A stretch of DNA of 64,000 nt from Antarcticibacterium arcticum (GCF_007993795.1 NZ_CP042476.1:558001-622000); one strand, 5' to 3'; counted from the stretch's first letter, positions 51,809 to 61,170 are shown. Numbers and translations: made by a program. The notes: generated by a model from the letters alone, not told the origin.

Positions 51809-53308
51809 TTAGATCCTTTCCTCCTTTTCAAGCTCTGACGTTTTTGAATTGGTAGAATTAAAGGATTCTATCAACTTATAGGTAAACGGAAGCTGGACTT
51901 CCAGGCGGGTAAGTATGTCTTCTGAAATGCTGCTTCGGCTGAAGGGTACAACCTTTACATATTCCTGGATCTCACCCTCGGCCCGGCCGTATTTATAGTC
52001 ATAAGGAAAATCTCCCTTCTCATTTACCCGCACAAAATTATTATCCCGGTTGGGGACACTAATATAAAACTCACTGTTGTTAATAAAGCCGGCCTTATTA
52101 AAAAGTTCCTGTTCCTTTAAATGTTGAAATAATTCCATGGCAGTATTTATGGCAGGATCTATAAGTTTAATGTCTTTTGCCATGTAATTGCGATACCTGA
52201 ATTGCCCGTCCTCCTGTTGATAATTATACAATTCGCCAAGCACATTTTCTATTTCGGCGGTTAGATAGGGATAGTGGGTACAACCCAGAATAATAGACTT
52301 TAAAGGCTGCTGTACATTGGCTTTTCTTATTTGCTCCATTAGAGAGACCAAATGATAGCGCACATAATTTTCAGCATCATTAATTTGCAGAATATTGCAA
52401 TCATCACTCCCTGCGGCATCACACAGCATTTTGAAATCTTCATAATCAAAATTGTAAATATCCAGAAGGGCTTTGTCTATCTTTAAATTTCCTTTAAAAT
52501 CGGGGCCTTTATAACTTTCCCGTGGGGAGGTAAGATTTTTATCAAAATAATCTGAATCTTCGTCTACTGCTTCGGCTATCCCCACGCCACCCTGTTGGAA
52601 AACTTCAATATTACCGGTGTATCCCAGTTTTTCTATTTGATCATAAAGTGTGTTTACATAGCCTTTGGATGTAACGGTGCCGGCAGTGGCCATAACGGCA
52701 ATGGTTGCGTCTTCATCCCGGGCCAGGTTCTCAAGGGATCCGCGCACCCCGGCATCTATAACCCCAATCACTTTAATATCCAGTTTGGCCAATTTCATAA
52801 AGGCTTCAATATTCTCCTTCCCATAGGCCGTTGCAGTATTGCAGGCGATCACCAGGGCCTTAACAGGAGATTTGTCAATTTTATAGGTGATGGCATCAGG
52901 GGAGGGATAATATTTATCTCCTAGGATAAACTGAACATCTTTCAGGATGTGTTCCAGTAACAGGGAGTTTTTATTTGCGGCTGAATAGTTGCCGTAAGGC
53001 ATATTCGCCTGATCTGCCAGATAGATAAATTCTTCTTTTTTAAAATCTATTTCCCCATCGGCCCCCAGGGCAAGGGTCTTATTGTTATAGCCATCAAAAT
53101 TCACAATAGCATCGAGAACCGTGAGCCCGCCAATACCCGAATCAAATACTCCAATGGGAAGTTCCTTTACCCCGGTAGGATAGTCCTTGGTGTCTATATA
53201 ATAGAAACTGTCCTTATCATTTAAAATACTATTTGTGATTGCATCCTGGGACCAGATTACAACCGGATAGAATAATAATAACAGAAAGATGAATTTAAAG
53301 GACCTCAT
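51809..53308 (-). CDS. Exported glutamate racemase-like protein, enlarged
   Basis: 499 residues, nearly twice the 260-290 of MurI. It starts with a signal peptide (FIFLLLLFYPVVIWSQ). All MurI landmarks are then present: GVFDSGIGGLTVLDAI with Asp56-Ser57, LADQANMPYGNYS, ACNTAT with Cys156, ATAGTVTSKGY, and GCTHYPYL with Cys343, the two catalytic cysteines. The extra length lies mainly around residues 245-315 and after 360. An intact active site suggests a racemase working in the periplasm, which is unexpected because D-glutamate for peptidoglycan is made in the cytosol. It could act on other amino acids or fetch D-Glu. Monocistronic. Confidence 0.8.
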   Translation of the reverse strand: MRSFKFIFLLLLFYPVVIWSQDAITNSILNDKDSFYYIDTKDYPTGVKELPIGVFDSGIGGLTVLDAIVNFDGYNNKTLALGADGEIDFKKEEFIYLADQANMPYGNYSAANKNSLLLEHILKDVQFILGDKYYPSPDAITYKIDKSPVKALVIACNTATAYGKENIEAFMKLAKLDIKVIGVIDAGVRGSLENLARDEDATIAVMATAGTVTSKGYVNTLYDQIEKLGYTGNIEVFQQGGVGIAEAVDEDSDYFDKNLTSPRESYKGPDFKGNLKIDKALLDIYNFDYEDFKMLCDAAGSDDCNILQINDAENYVRYHLVSLMEQIRKANVQQPLKSIILGCTHYPYLTAEIENVLGELYNYQQEDGQFRYRNYMAKDIKLIDPAINTAMELFQHLKEQELFNKAGFINNSEFYISVPNRDNNFVRVNEKGDFPYDYKYGRAEGEIQEYVKVVPFSRSSISEDILTRLEVQLPFTYKLIESFNSTNSKTSELEKEERI

Positions 53309-53394
53309 AATGGCAGGGGGTTTTAATTTTTCAGAAATAAAAAGTTATATTTTTTTGCTGAAATCTTTAGTATCAGATAAGTGGATATATCCGT

Positions 53395-53775
53395 TTAACG
53401 ATGTTGGTCAATAAGAATTAAATTCCCGTCGGGGTCATTCAGCATAATGCTTGCCGGGCCTGTTGTGTTTTCGTCGGCTTCGGAGTTCAGGCTAACCTTT
53501 TTGTTTTTAAGATGTTTCTGGATCTCTCTTATATCGTCAAAATTTTCAAGATTTTGAGCGTTCTCATCCCAACCCGGATTAAAAGTGAGAATATTCCCCT
53601 GAAACATTCCCAGGAACAATCCAATCAAGGAATTTCCATTTTTCATAATAAGATAGTTTTTGCTAAAATCTCCTGCAAAAACTGTAAAACCCAGCTTTTC
53701 ATAGAAAGTTTTCGATACCTTAAGATCTTTAACGCTAAGGCTCATTGAAAATGCTCCCAATTTTAAATTTTCCAT
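53395..53775 (-). CDS. VOC-family (glyoxalase-like) protein
   Basis: 126 residues, two beta-alpha-beta-beta-beta modules. SLSVKDLKVSKTFYEKLGFTV is the classic start; the second half has INDPDGN-like LNDPDGNLILIDQH with a metal-ligand-type position near the end. VOC proteins bind metals and act as dioxygenases, lyases or resistance proteins, and no specific substrate is evident. Monocistronic, between the racemase-like gene and a gap of about 490 bases. Confidence 0.88.
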   Translation of the reverse strand: MENLKLGAFSMSLSVKDLKVSKTFYEKLGFTVFAGDFSKNYLIMKNGNSLIGLFLGMFQGNILTFNPGWDENAQNLENFDDIREIQKHLKNKKVSLNSEADENTTGPASIMLNDPDGNLILIDQHR

Positions 53776-54264
53776 AATGTGTATTTTATAAAGAATTATA
53801 ATTGAAGTTAGTAAAAATTCAAATATATCTCAGGGTTGTAATGACTACTTAATTGTAGGGATAAACCGGAATGATTTTAATTTTCATTAAAAAGAAGAAG
53901 TAAAGTTACTTAAACTTGCAAGCTCCTCATGGGATCAGTGACAGCCCAAAACAAAGGTGTCGAATCTGTTATTATCCCTGTTTCACCTCAAATTAATCCT
54001 TAATTATTTTACCTTCTACCAATTAAATGATTAAATTACAGTGGTTTAGCATGATATTATAAAAACCGCCTAATAGTTAGAACCCTCAAATCTAACCTGA
54101 GCCTCTGTGTTAGCCCTTCCAACGCAGATCATAGAATCCAATGTAATCTGGCCATTTTTAACTTCTAAAGGAAAAAGTAGTTCTTCCTCAAAAAATGGAA
54201 AATTCTATTTCAGTACCTAAAACTTATAGATCGCTGCAGGATTAATTTTTAAAACCCTGAAATC
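53776..54264. other. Long gap with one gene remnant
   Basis: AT-rich. It holds the promoter of the VOC gene, the decayed frame at 54070-54204, and the leader of the TPR gene. No intact gene seen. Confidence 0.45.
54070..54204 (-). pseudogene. Coding-like remnant without a start
   Basis: The minus-strand frame ending in TAG at 54070-54072 encodes 44 protein-like residues (pieces EEELLFPLEVKNGQITLD, CVGRANTEAQVRFEG, SNY), but an in-frame stop lies directly upstream and no start codon is suitable. It looks like the 3' end of a lost gene. Identity unknown. Confidence 0.3.
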
Positions 54265-55881
54265 ATGAGCTCATTTAAATTCTTTTTACCCGTTCTTATT
54301 TTTTTATTTTCTTTTATCTCACCCGGCACTTCCCAAATTCTGCCTAAGGATAAAAAACCGGAAAACAAGGTTAAAGCCCACACTACCCACAAAATGGAAG
54401 CCGGTGATCCTTTTACCCACGGCCGGGAAATGCTTCATCACATGATGTATGAGCAGGCAGCCGAATTATTCCAGGAGGCAATTCAAAAGGATCCAAATAA
54501 TGCAATGGCTCACTGGGGTTTGGCTATGACAGCCTTACGGCCCCTTTGGGCACCACCAAATTCCAAAGATTTTGAGAATGGCCTGCTTGCTGTTGAAAAA
54601 GCGCAAACCCTTGGCCATCCTGGCGTAAAGGAACGTGAGGAGATAGAGGCTTTGCACAATTACTATATAACAGCAAAGGATGCTGGTTACAGGCAAGGTT
54701 TGGCAGCCTGGAAAACTTCCCTGGAAAACCTGTATAATAAATATCCCGATGATATTGAGATTGCCTCTTTCTACGGTCTGTCTTTATTGGCGACCGCTCC
54801 ACAGGATGACAAAACCTATAGCCAACAACAAAAAGCAGGGGCCTTGATGGAAGAAATGCATAAAAAGGATCCCATGCACCCGGCACCTTTCCACTATAGT
54901 ATACATGCCTATGATAATCCTGTACTTGCAGAAAAGGGAATTAGGTTTGCGAATGCATATGACCAACTGGCGCCAGATGTGCCCCATGCCCTTCACATGC
55001 CTAGTCATATTTTTGTTAGGGTAGGGAAATGGGATGAAACCATTCAATGGAATCTCCGTTCAGCTGAATCGGCACTGCGACAACCGCATGGGGAAATGAC
55101 CTCCTATCACCATGCTCATGCGTTGGACTATCTTATTTATGCATATTTACAGCAAGGGCTGGAAGATAAAGCAAAAGGGGTGTTGGCAGAGTTAAATTCT
55201 ATTGAAAAGTATCAGCCAAATTTTGCGGCTGCATATGCCATCGCTGCCGCTCCGTCCAGATATCTTCTGGAAAGGAGAAAGTGGAACGAAGCCGGGGATT
55301 TTATGCTTGATAGTTCAAAAGGTTTTCCCTGGGAGAATTTTCCGCAAATGGAGGCTATTTCCTGGTGGACACGTGGATTGGGAGCAGCAATGAGCAATGA
55401 TACAGATCTGGCCCGGGAATCAGTTGAAAAATTAAAATCGCTTGAAGAGCAAACAAGGGAAAATGATGAAGAATATTGGGCTTTGTTGGTTAATACACAA
55501 CGAAAAACGATAGAAGCCTGGATCCTCCATAATGAAGGGAATTATGAAAAAGCACTTGCTTTGATGACAGAGGCTGCAGAGCAGGAAGATTCGGTTGAAA
55601 AACACCCGGTAACACCAGGGAATGTTTTGCCGGCCAGAGAATTACTGGGAGATATGTTGGTTCTGCAGAATAAACCCGATGAAGCAAGAGCCGCATATAA
55701 AGCTGCGCTTGAAATTTCGCCAAATCGGTTTAATAGTTTATATGGGGCAGGAAATGCGGCTGTATTAGCCGGAAGGAATGACCTGGCCCGGGACTATTTC
55801 CAACAGCTCCACAAAATTGCATCTAAAGAAAGCAAGCGTCCTGAACTGGATGTAGCGAATTCATTTGTTCAAAAGAAATAG
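54265..55881 (+). CDS. Secreted tetratricopeptide-repeat protein
   Basis: 538 residues with a signal peptide (FFLPVLIFLFSFISPGTSQ). TPR pairs: YEQAAELFQEAIQKDPNNAM (about 60-80), then helices along the length, and a final set (PDEARAAYKAALEISPNRFN; NDLARDYFQQL). The middle (HPAPFHYSIHAYDNP, HALHMPSHIFVRVGKWDE) is histidine-rich and resembles a widespread family of exported TPR proteins of unknown role. Monocistronic. Confidence 0.85.
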   Translation: MSSFKFFLPVLIFLFSFISPGTSQILPKDKKPENKVKAHTTHKMEAGDPFTHGREMLHHMMYEQAAELFQEAIQKDPNNAMAHWGLAMTALRPLWAPPNSKDFENGLLAVEKAQTLGHPGVKEREEIEALHNYYITAKDAGYRQGLAAWKTSLENLYNKYPDDIEIASFYGLSLLATAPQDDKTYSQQQKAGALMEEMHKKDPMHPAPFHYSIHAYDNPVLAEKGIRFANAYDQLAPDVPHALHMPSHIFVRVGKWDETIQWNLRSAESALRQPHGEMTSYHHAHALDYLIYAYLQQGLEDKAKGVLAELNSIEKYQPNFAAAYAIAAAPSRYLLERRKWNEAGDFMLDSSKGFPWENFPQMEAISWWTRGLGAAMSNDTDLARESVEKLKSLEEQTRENDEEYWALLVNTQRKTIEAWILHNEGNYEKALALMTEAAEQEDSVEKHPVTPGNVLPARELLGDMLVLQNKPDEARAAYKAALEISPNRFNSLYGAGNAAVLAGRNDLARDYFQQLHKIASKESKRPELDVANSFVQKK

Positions 55882-56317
55882 GGTAAAATTTTAATACAAA
55901 GTTTTAGGACGCAAATTCCCAATCTTTGCCAGGGGTGTTCTATGGTCCTTGGTGAAATTTTATTGGCGTTGAAAGCCCGGTTTAAAGTGTAAGATAGATA
56001 ATTTTGTTTCTACCTCGCCGTATGTTCTGGTAATTATTATGAAGCTGTGAGGCGAAGTAAAATTGGAACAGGGAAGGCGTTTATATCACCCTCTGTTCCC
56101 GATACATTTTTCTTATCTGCTCCCCCGCATAATTAAAACACCCGAACTTCGGGAAAAATAATTTGGATAGATAAGTTTCCATCATGGAATTCAAAGAAAC
56201 CAACCAGAGACCCCAAAAAACAATTCAATAAATTTTAAAAATAAATAAGCGAATTAATGCAGTTTTAATATATTTACCTCCATTTAATTAAATATTTATT
56301 ACTTCCCCCAAAAATTA
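55882..56317. other. Structured gap with hairpins, no supported gene
   Basis: At 56065-56099 GGAACAG and CTGTTCC close a hairpin whose inner GG/CC pairs extend it. At 56141-56153 CCCGAACTTCGGG is another short hairpin. Between 56010 and 56060 CCTCGCC and GAGGCGA lie close together but pair only partly. The rest is AT-rich. Candidate small RNA or leader of the 56318 gene, nothing firm. Confidence 0.35.
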
Positions 56318-57589
56318 TTGATGAAACAATACATCTTTCTGACTTTCGCATTATTATCAATTTTCCCCTCTTTTTCACAGGTAGAAAAAAATAAAAAGAT
56401 CCGCGTTTTTCTTGATTGTCAATCTTACTGTGATCAGGATTTTATAAAACGTGAAATTCCATTTGTAGATTATGTAAATGACCGGTTCCAGTCCAATGTA
56501 TTTATTTTATCAAACCATCAGGTAACAGGCAGTGGAGGCCGCGATTATAAATTGCAGTTTACCGGAAGGGAAATGTTCGCGGGGGTAAATGATACCTTAT
56601 CTTTTGTGAGGCATGCCACCGCCACCGATGATGAAGGAAGACAACAAATGGTACAAACCCTTAAACTGGGCCTTGTTAAATATCTTGCCCGCACCGAGCA
56701 CGGAAAGAATTTGCAGATATCTATGAAGGAAGATGGGGGTGAAGCAGGTATAGAAACTGGAGCGCCGCAGGAGGATCCCTGGAACCTTTGGGTATTTAAC
56801 GCCCGGGTGAACGCTTATCTGAACGGGGACAGGAATTATTTCAGCAATAGTTTCAGCTCGGGATTTTCGGCGGCGAGAATTACTGAAAAGTTTAAAACCA
56901 CCACCTCTCTAAGTTATAGCGTGAACAGGAACCGTTATGGGGAAGGGGAAGATGCCTTTGAATTTTCAAACGAATATTACAGGGGTAATAATACTACAGT
57001 TTGGGCCCTTGGCGATCATTGGTCAGCCGGAGGCTATTTTGAAGTCCTACGGTCAGATTTTGGAAACTACAGATCCTCCTGGACCCTTAACCCTGCTATA
57101 GAATATAACTTTTTTCCATATTCAGAATCAAACAACCATTACGTGGGATTGATGTATAAAATAGGGCCTTCTTATTTCGATTATTATGAGGAGACCATTT
57201 ATCTGCAAACAGAAGAATTAAGGTTTAAACACAACCTTTCCCTCGATATAAGCCTTAATAAAAAGTGGGGTCAGTTGAGCGGATCGGCCTCTTATGGGCA
57301 TTATTTTCATGATATTTCTAAAAACAGGCTCACCTTTTCGGGATATGCAGATCTGCGCCTGTACAAAGGACTTTCATTGAACTTAAGCGGCTATTTTGCA
57401 TTACAACGGGACCAGTTGAACATTGCCAAAGGAGATATTTCAAATGAAGACCTCCTTACAAGGAGACGACAGCTCGATTCCAATTATTCGTTTTATTCAA
57501 GTTTTGGAATTAGGTACAGGTTTGGTTCTATTTTCAACAATGTAGTGAATCCGCGTTTTGATGGCGCAGGAAGCGTTTACTTCTTTTAA
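56318..57589 (+). CDS. Exported protein with C-terminal beta-barrel, family unknown to me
   Basis: 423 residues. The signal peptide is IFLTFALLSIFPSFSQ. Residues 25-130 are an alpha/beta region with paired cysteines (FLDCQSYCDQDFIKREI; VTGSGGRDYKLQF). From about residue 160 the sequence is barrel-like, with alternating aromatics (YSVNRNRYGEG; SGSASYGHYFHD; LNLSGYFALQRDQL) and ends in FF. I recall similar uncharacterised proteins in Bacteroidota but cannot name a family. The location is probably outer membrane. Monocistronic. Confidence 0.7.
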   Translation: MMKQYIFLTFALLSIFPSFSQVEKNKKIRVFLDCQSYCDQDFIKREIPFVDYVNDRFQSNVFILSNHQVTGSGGRDYKLQFTGREMFAGVNDTLSFVRHATATDDEGRQQMVQTLKLGLVKYLARTEHGKNLQISMKEDGGEAGIETGAPQEDPWNLWVFNARVNAYLNGDRNYFSNSFSSGFSAARITEKFKTTTSLSYSVNRNRYGEGEDAFEFSNEYYRGNNTTVWALGDHWSAGGYFEVLRSDFGNYRSSWTLNPAIEYNFFPYSESNNHYVGLMYKIGPSYFDYYEETIYLQTEELRFKHNLSLDISLNKKWGQLSGSASYGHYFHDISKNRLTFSGYADLRLYKGLSLNLSGYFALQRDQLNIAKGDISNEDLLTRRRQLDSNYSFYSSFGIRYRFGSIFNNVVNPRFDGAGSVYFF

Positions 57590-57700
57590 AACAACCGGGT
57601 TTTATTTAAAAGGGATTACTTTTCCTGCTTAACAAGGAGGTGAGGCTCCGTTTTGAAACAGGGATAAGTATTAAATTTTCGGGTAGGAATGGGTGAAATC

Positions 57701-57871
57701 TTACTCCTGGTATTTATCCACTTCCATGAATTTTTTCATAAAACGGAAACTGAACCTAAATTGTGGTGCGGCTTCTTTCTTTTGCGGTAAGGATTTCCCC
57801 AACAGGCTGTACAGCATTTTCATTTCTTCTTCAGGAAGTTCCTGAGCCATAAAGGCATGATTTGAATTCAT
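57701..57871 (-). CDS. Small basic-acidic protein, 56 residues
   Basis: ATG at 57869-57871 to TAA at 57701-57703. It starts MNSNHAFMAQELPEEEMKML and ends FRFSFRFMKKFMEVDKYQE. Mixed charge, helical, no signal and no membrane span. The clean start and protein-like composition make a real small protein likely. Convergent with the barrel gene, whose stop is 111 bases away. No family recognised. Confidence 0.5.
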   Translation of the reverse strand: MNSNHAFMAQELPEEEMKMLYSLLGKSLPQKKEAAPQFRFSFRFMKKFMEVDKYQE

Positions 57872-58180
57872 AATCTTTTGTTTTTATTTACCCTAGTAAT
57901 GCTGTTTTTCAATAGAGGATTTATTTATAGCACCTACCCGTTTTTCCGGGAGAGGCTTTCCAACCCCGAAGTGGTATCAATAATTCCCGCGCCTTATTTA
58001 TAGCAGCCGGATAAAAGTAAAATACACTACCGTTAATATTGTCTCAATACAATCATAATTATTTAAAAAAAATAAAAGATGGTCAAGCCGCTTTCATCTT
58101 CCTATCCGGAAGCGGGGGCAATACATTTTAAAAATAAGATCATACAGGTTTACAACACAAAGAGCTGGATGTTGAATTTT
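57872..58180. other. Intergenic region
   Basis: AT-rich, with a CCCG...CGGG hairpin around 57938-57952 and a CAAGCCGCTTTC/GGAAGCGG-type pair near 58084-58116. No frame. It separates the small gene from the regulated promoter of the membrane-protein/XRE pair. Confidence 0.4.
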
Positions 58181-58250
58181 TTTGTAAACAACACTTTACA
58201 TTTCAAAATTTATTATATATTTGTAAAGTAAACATTACATAAAGTAAACT
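58181..58250 (+). promoter_or_regulatory. Promoter with TAnnTTTG box and repeated GTAAA sites
   Basis: TATATTTG (58216-58223) matches the Bacteroidota -7 consensus TAnnTTTG, about 55 bases before the start of the membrane-protein gene. Around it are TTTGTAAACA, ACTTTACA, TTTGTAAAGTAAAC and AAAGTAAACT, i.e. inverted and direct copies of GTAAA. They fit operators for the XRE repressor encoded by the second gene. Binding is inferred. Confidence 0.6.
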
Positions 58251-58277
58251 ATTAATTACATTAAACTGAAATTTAAG

Positions 58278-58670
58278 ATGAAAAAAGAGAGAAGAAAAAA
58301 CCTTTACCGGTTAGCAGCCTGGACCTGGAGTTGGGTAGTTACCATGGCCATAGCAACATTTGGGCCTAAATATATTTGGGATGACCATACGGTTTTAACG
58401 GTACTTGCCGTAACTGTAAACTTTGCAAACGGGATCTTAATGATCATAGCAAACAGAAACCTCTTCAATAATTTTGACGAGCTGGAAAGGAAGATACATT
58501 TGGAATCCCTGGCTTTAACCTTGGGGTTGGCAGTAGTGGTGGGGTTAACTTATTCCCTGCTTGACATTACCAATCTTATTGGGTATGATGCAGAGATAAG
58601 CAATCTTGTGTTATTCATTGGTATTGCCTATCTCCTCTTTGTAACTGTAAACACAAGGCGTTACACATGA
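58278..58670 (+). CDS. Small membrane protein (four spans) encoded before an XRE regulator
   Basis: 130 residues with four hydrophobic segments (WTWSWVVTMAIATFG; TVLTVLAVTVNFANGILMII; ALTLGLAVVVGLTYSLL; LVLFIGIAYLLFVTV). The N-terminus is very basic (MKKERRKNLYR). Its stop overlaps the start of the XRE regulator by four bases (ATGA). It belongs to the small membrane proteins that often accompany YozG-like regulators; function unknown. Possible sensor or target of that regulator. Confidence 0.8.
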   Translation: MKKERRKNLYRLAAWTWSWVVTMAIATFGPKYIWDDHTVLTVLAVTVNFANGILMIIANRNLFNNFDELERKIHLESLALTLGLAVVVGLTYSLLDITNLIGYDAEISNLVLFIGIAYLLFVTVNTRRYT

Positions 58671-58864
58671 AAAACAAGTTAAAGGTATTAAGGGCTCAGA
58701 ATAACTATACTCAGGAAGATCTGGCAGATATTATTGGGGTATCGCGTCAAACCATCAATGCCATTGAAAAAGAAAAGTTCGACCCCAGTTTGCCCACGGC
58801 TTTCAGGATCTCAAAACTCTTTAAGCTGCCCATAGAAGAAATCTTTCAGTTTGATGAAAATTAA
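58667..58864 (+). CDS. XRE-family helix-turn-helix regulator (YozG-like)
   Basis: 65 residues, a single HTH_3 domain: LKVLRAQNNYTQEDLADIIGV, then SRQTINAIEKEKFDPSLPTA (recognition region) and FRISKLFKLPIEEIFQFDE. A DNA-binding repressor by family. Coupled to the membrane-protein gene by ATGA overlap. It probably controls its own promoter, where GTAAA repeats flank the -7 box. Confidence 0.92.
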   Translation: MKNKLKVLRAQNNYTQEDLADIIGVSRQTINAIEKEKFDPSLPTAFRISKLFKLPIEEIFQFDEN

Positions 58865-58891
58865 TGGGGTTTTGAAGAATCTCTTTTTAAG

Positions 58892-58924
58892 AAAACCTCA
58901 CAGGTTAAAAAATCTGTGAGGTTT
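58892..58924. terminator. AACCTCACAG hairpin, terminator-like
   Basis: AAACCTCACAG and CTGTGAGGTTT, a perfect 11-bp stem with a 10-base AT-rich loop, just after the XRE stop. It is one of a hairpin family found at 45.9, 60.9 and 61.1 kb. Confidence 0.8.
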
Positions 58925-59026
58925 ATATTGTTAATCGGGAAATTGGATCCAATTTAAAATCCTCCCTTGGGGGTTGGGAGGTTTTTAACTACATTTAAAA
59001 ACCAAAACACCTTCAATATTTCATTT

Positions 59027-60904
59027 ATGATCAAAAGCTCCCTTTTAACGCTGTTTACATTCACGGTTTTTTTTCTGTATTTCCCTTCCGTTTCAGCCCA
59101 AAATGATGTCTTTCAACAACTGGAAGAAATCGCCGTTGTTGAGGAAAAAGTTATGATGCCCATGCGGGACGGCGTTCGACTGGCAACTGATATATACCGG
59201 CCAAAAACCGATAAAAAAGTACCCATCATCTTTTCACGAACCCCTTATAATTTTGCAACCTGGCAGGATGGGGAACAAAAAACAAGGACCGCTGCCCAGG
59301 CTCTGGAGGCGGTTAAAAGGGGTTACGCTTACGTAGTGCAAAATGAGAGAGGGCGTTATTTTTCTGAAGGAGAATGGGATATCCTGGGAGTCCCTTTGAC
59401 AGATGGCTATGATGCCTTCTCCTGGATGAAAGATCAATCCTGGTCCAACGGAAAAATTGGCACCCTTGGGTGTTCATCTACGGCCGAATGGCAAATGGCG
59501 GTTGGGGCTCTGGACCATCCTTCCCACGCAGCTATGGTGCCACAGGCATACGGTGCCGGAGTAGGAACGGTTGGGGATTTTCAAGAGCAGGGGAACTGGT
59601 ATAGGGGAGGTGTGGAACAGCTGTTGTTCTTTTCCTGGCTATACGGGGTAGAACACGATAAATTCAAACCGCGTATCCCCGAAGGAGCTACTCAAGAAGA
59701 CCTGATAAGGATCTCAAGATTCTATGACCTCGCTCCCGAGAATCCGCCGGTTGATATGGCCGAAGCCTTAAAACATTTGCCAATACAGGATATGCTGAAA
59801 AACATGCACGGAAAAAAAGAGATCTTTGATAAAATGGTAAGGCGCAAACCCAATGACCCCGCCTGGTTTGAAGGAGGATTGTATCATGATACTATGGACC
59901 TGAAAGTTCCCGGATTCTGGTTCGTTTCCTGGTATGATGTTTCTGTGGGGCCAAATATCGCTTTATTCAATCACCTAAGGAAGAACAGCGAAAACAAGGA
60001 TGATCAATATCTTGTAATCGCGCCTACGCTGCATTGCGCATTCACACGGGCTACTGAAAATACTGTTGTTGGAGAACTAAGCGTAGGAGATGCCAGGCTA
60101 AACTATGAGGAGCAGATCTATTCCTGGTTTGATCTCTGGCTGAAGGGTGAAAAGAATGATTTCAAGGAAAAGACCCCCCGCGTACAGTATTTCACTATGG
60201 GCAGTAATGAATGGCAGGCTGCAGAAACCTGGCCGCCGGCGAAAGCAAAAATGACCACATATTATCTTAACAGCAATGGAAATGCCAATGTGCCCGGGAA
60301 CGGAACACTATCCTCTAAAAAACCGGGAAATCAATCTCCGGCCGACAGTTTTACTTATGACCCGATGAATCCCGTGCCGTCTTTGGGAGGGAATGTTTGC
60401 TGCACAGGAAACGCCGTACAGGGCGGCGCCTTTGATCAACAGGAACAGGAAAAAAGAGAGGATATTCTTGTGTACACCACAGAGCCCTTAAAGGAGGGAG
60501 TAGAAGTTTCAGGGTTTATTGAAACTACCCTGTATGTATCTTCAGATGTGAAGGATACAGATTTCACCATAAAATTGATTGACGTGCATCCGGACGGCAA
60601 GGCTTTTAACCTTAACGAAACCATACAGCGTGTAAGGTACCGGGAAGGTTATGATAAAGAATTATTTATGGAAGAAGGGCAGGTATACGAGCTTAAGTTA
60701 TCGCCTATGTCTACCAGTAATTATTTTAAAAAAGGCCATAGCATTCGCATAGAGATCTCCAGCAGTAACTTTCCGCGCTTTGCCAGAAACCTGAATACCG
60801 GCGGAAATAATTTTGATGAAAAAGAAGGGGTGATCGCGAATAATAAAGTGCACCATTCGGGAAAACATGCTTCCTTTATAAAACTGCCTATGGTGAAGAA
60901 ATAA
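59027..60904 (+). CDS. CocE/NonD-family serine hydrolase, secreted
   Basis: 625 residues from the ATG at 59027, which begins the signal peptide ([21 protein letters not shown]). The upstream frame is not conserved. The X-Pro dipeptidyl-peptidase S15 fold shows [17 protein letters not shown], nucleophile Ser in [12 protein letters not shown], and a C-terminal jelly-roll ([26 protein letters not shown] region, [20 protein letters not shown]). Such enzymes hydrolyse esters or acyl-peptides; Ser/Asp/His positions suggest activity. Monocistronic. A hairpin follows. Confidence 0.92.
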   Translation: MIKSSLLTLFTFTVFFLYFPSVSAQNDVFQQLEEIAVVEEKVMMPMRDGVRLATDIYRPKTDKKVPIIFSRTPYNFATWQDGEQKTRTAAQALEAVKRGYAYVVQNERGRYFSEGEWDILGVPLTDGYDAFSWMKDQSWSNGKIGTLGCSSTAEWQMAVGALDHPSHAAMVPQAYGAGVGTVGDFQEQGNWYRGGVEQLLFFSWLYGVEHDKFKPRIPEGATQEDLIRISRFYDLAPENPPVDMAEALKHLPIQDMLKNMHGKKEIFDKMVRRKPNDPAWFEGGLYHDTMDLKVPGFWFVSWYDVSVGPNIALFNHLRKNSENKDDQYLVIAPTLHCAFTRATENTVVGELSVGDARLNYEEQIYSWFDLWLKGEKNDFKEKTPRVQYFTMGSNEWQAAETWPPAKAKMTTYYLNSNGNANVPGNGTLSSKKPGNQSPADSFTYDPMNPVPSLGGNVCCTGNAVQGGAFDQQEQEKREDILVYTTEPLKEGVEVSGFIETTLYVSSDVKDTDFTIKLIDVHPDGKAFNLNETIQRVRYREGYDKELFMEEGQVYELKLSPMSTSNYFKKGHSIRIEISSSNFPRFARNLNTGGNNFDEKEGVIANNKVHHSGKHASFIKLPMVKK

Positions 60905-60907
60905 AGC

Positions 60908-60927
60908 ATTCCGGCGTGCCGGTTTTA
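60908..60927 (+). terminator. Short hairpin after the CocE-type gene
   Basis: CCGGCGTGCCGG (GCCGG/CCGGC stem) followed by TTTTACC, 7 bases after the stop. Weak to moderate terminator. Confidence 0.6.
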
Positions 60928-60931
60928 CCTG

Positions 60932-61159
60932 AAAACCTCACAGGTTTCAATAACCTGAGAGGTTGGTTCGAACTTCAGGAGGAGGATACGAGGGGAGGTT
61001 TAGCATTCTTCAAAATAAACCAAAAGCAATAACCAAAAGCTCCTTCCCTTGAAAGTGAAGGTGGATTGAGCGGCTACCGCTCAAGACGGAAGGGTTCCCG
61101 GGTGTGGGAGTGTCAATCCAAGGATCCCTCACCGGTTTTAAAAACCTGTGAGGTTTTTT
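60932..61159. repeat. Two more copies of the AACCTCACAGGTT hairpin family
   Basis: At 60932-60964 AACCTCACAGGTT pairs with AACCTGAGAGGTT (one mismatch). At 61128-61152 CTCACCGGTTTT pairs with AAAACCTGTGAG, followed by a T run (GTTTTTTC), terminator-like for plus-strand transcription. The DNA between holds no gene. Confidence 0.75.
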
Positions 61160-61170
61160 CTAATTTTGGA

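Noticed and set aside
58967..59026. N-terminal extension of the CocE-type gene
   Set aside because: The signal peptide starts at the ATG at 59027.
60941..61000. GGTTCGAAC resembling a tRNA T-arm
   Set aside because: No matching acceptor, D or anticodon arms; it is the flank of the AACCTCACAGGTT hairpin.
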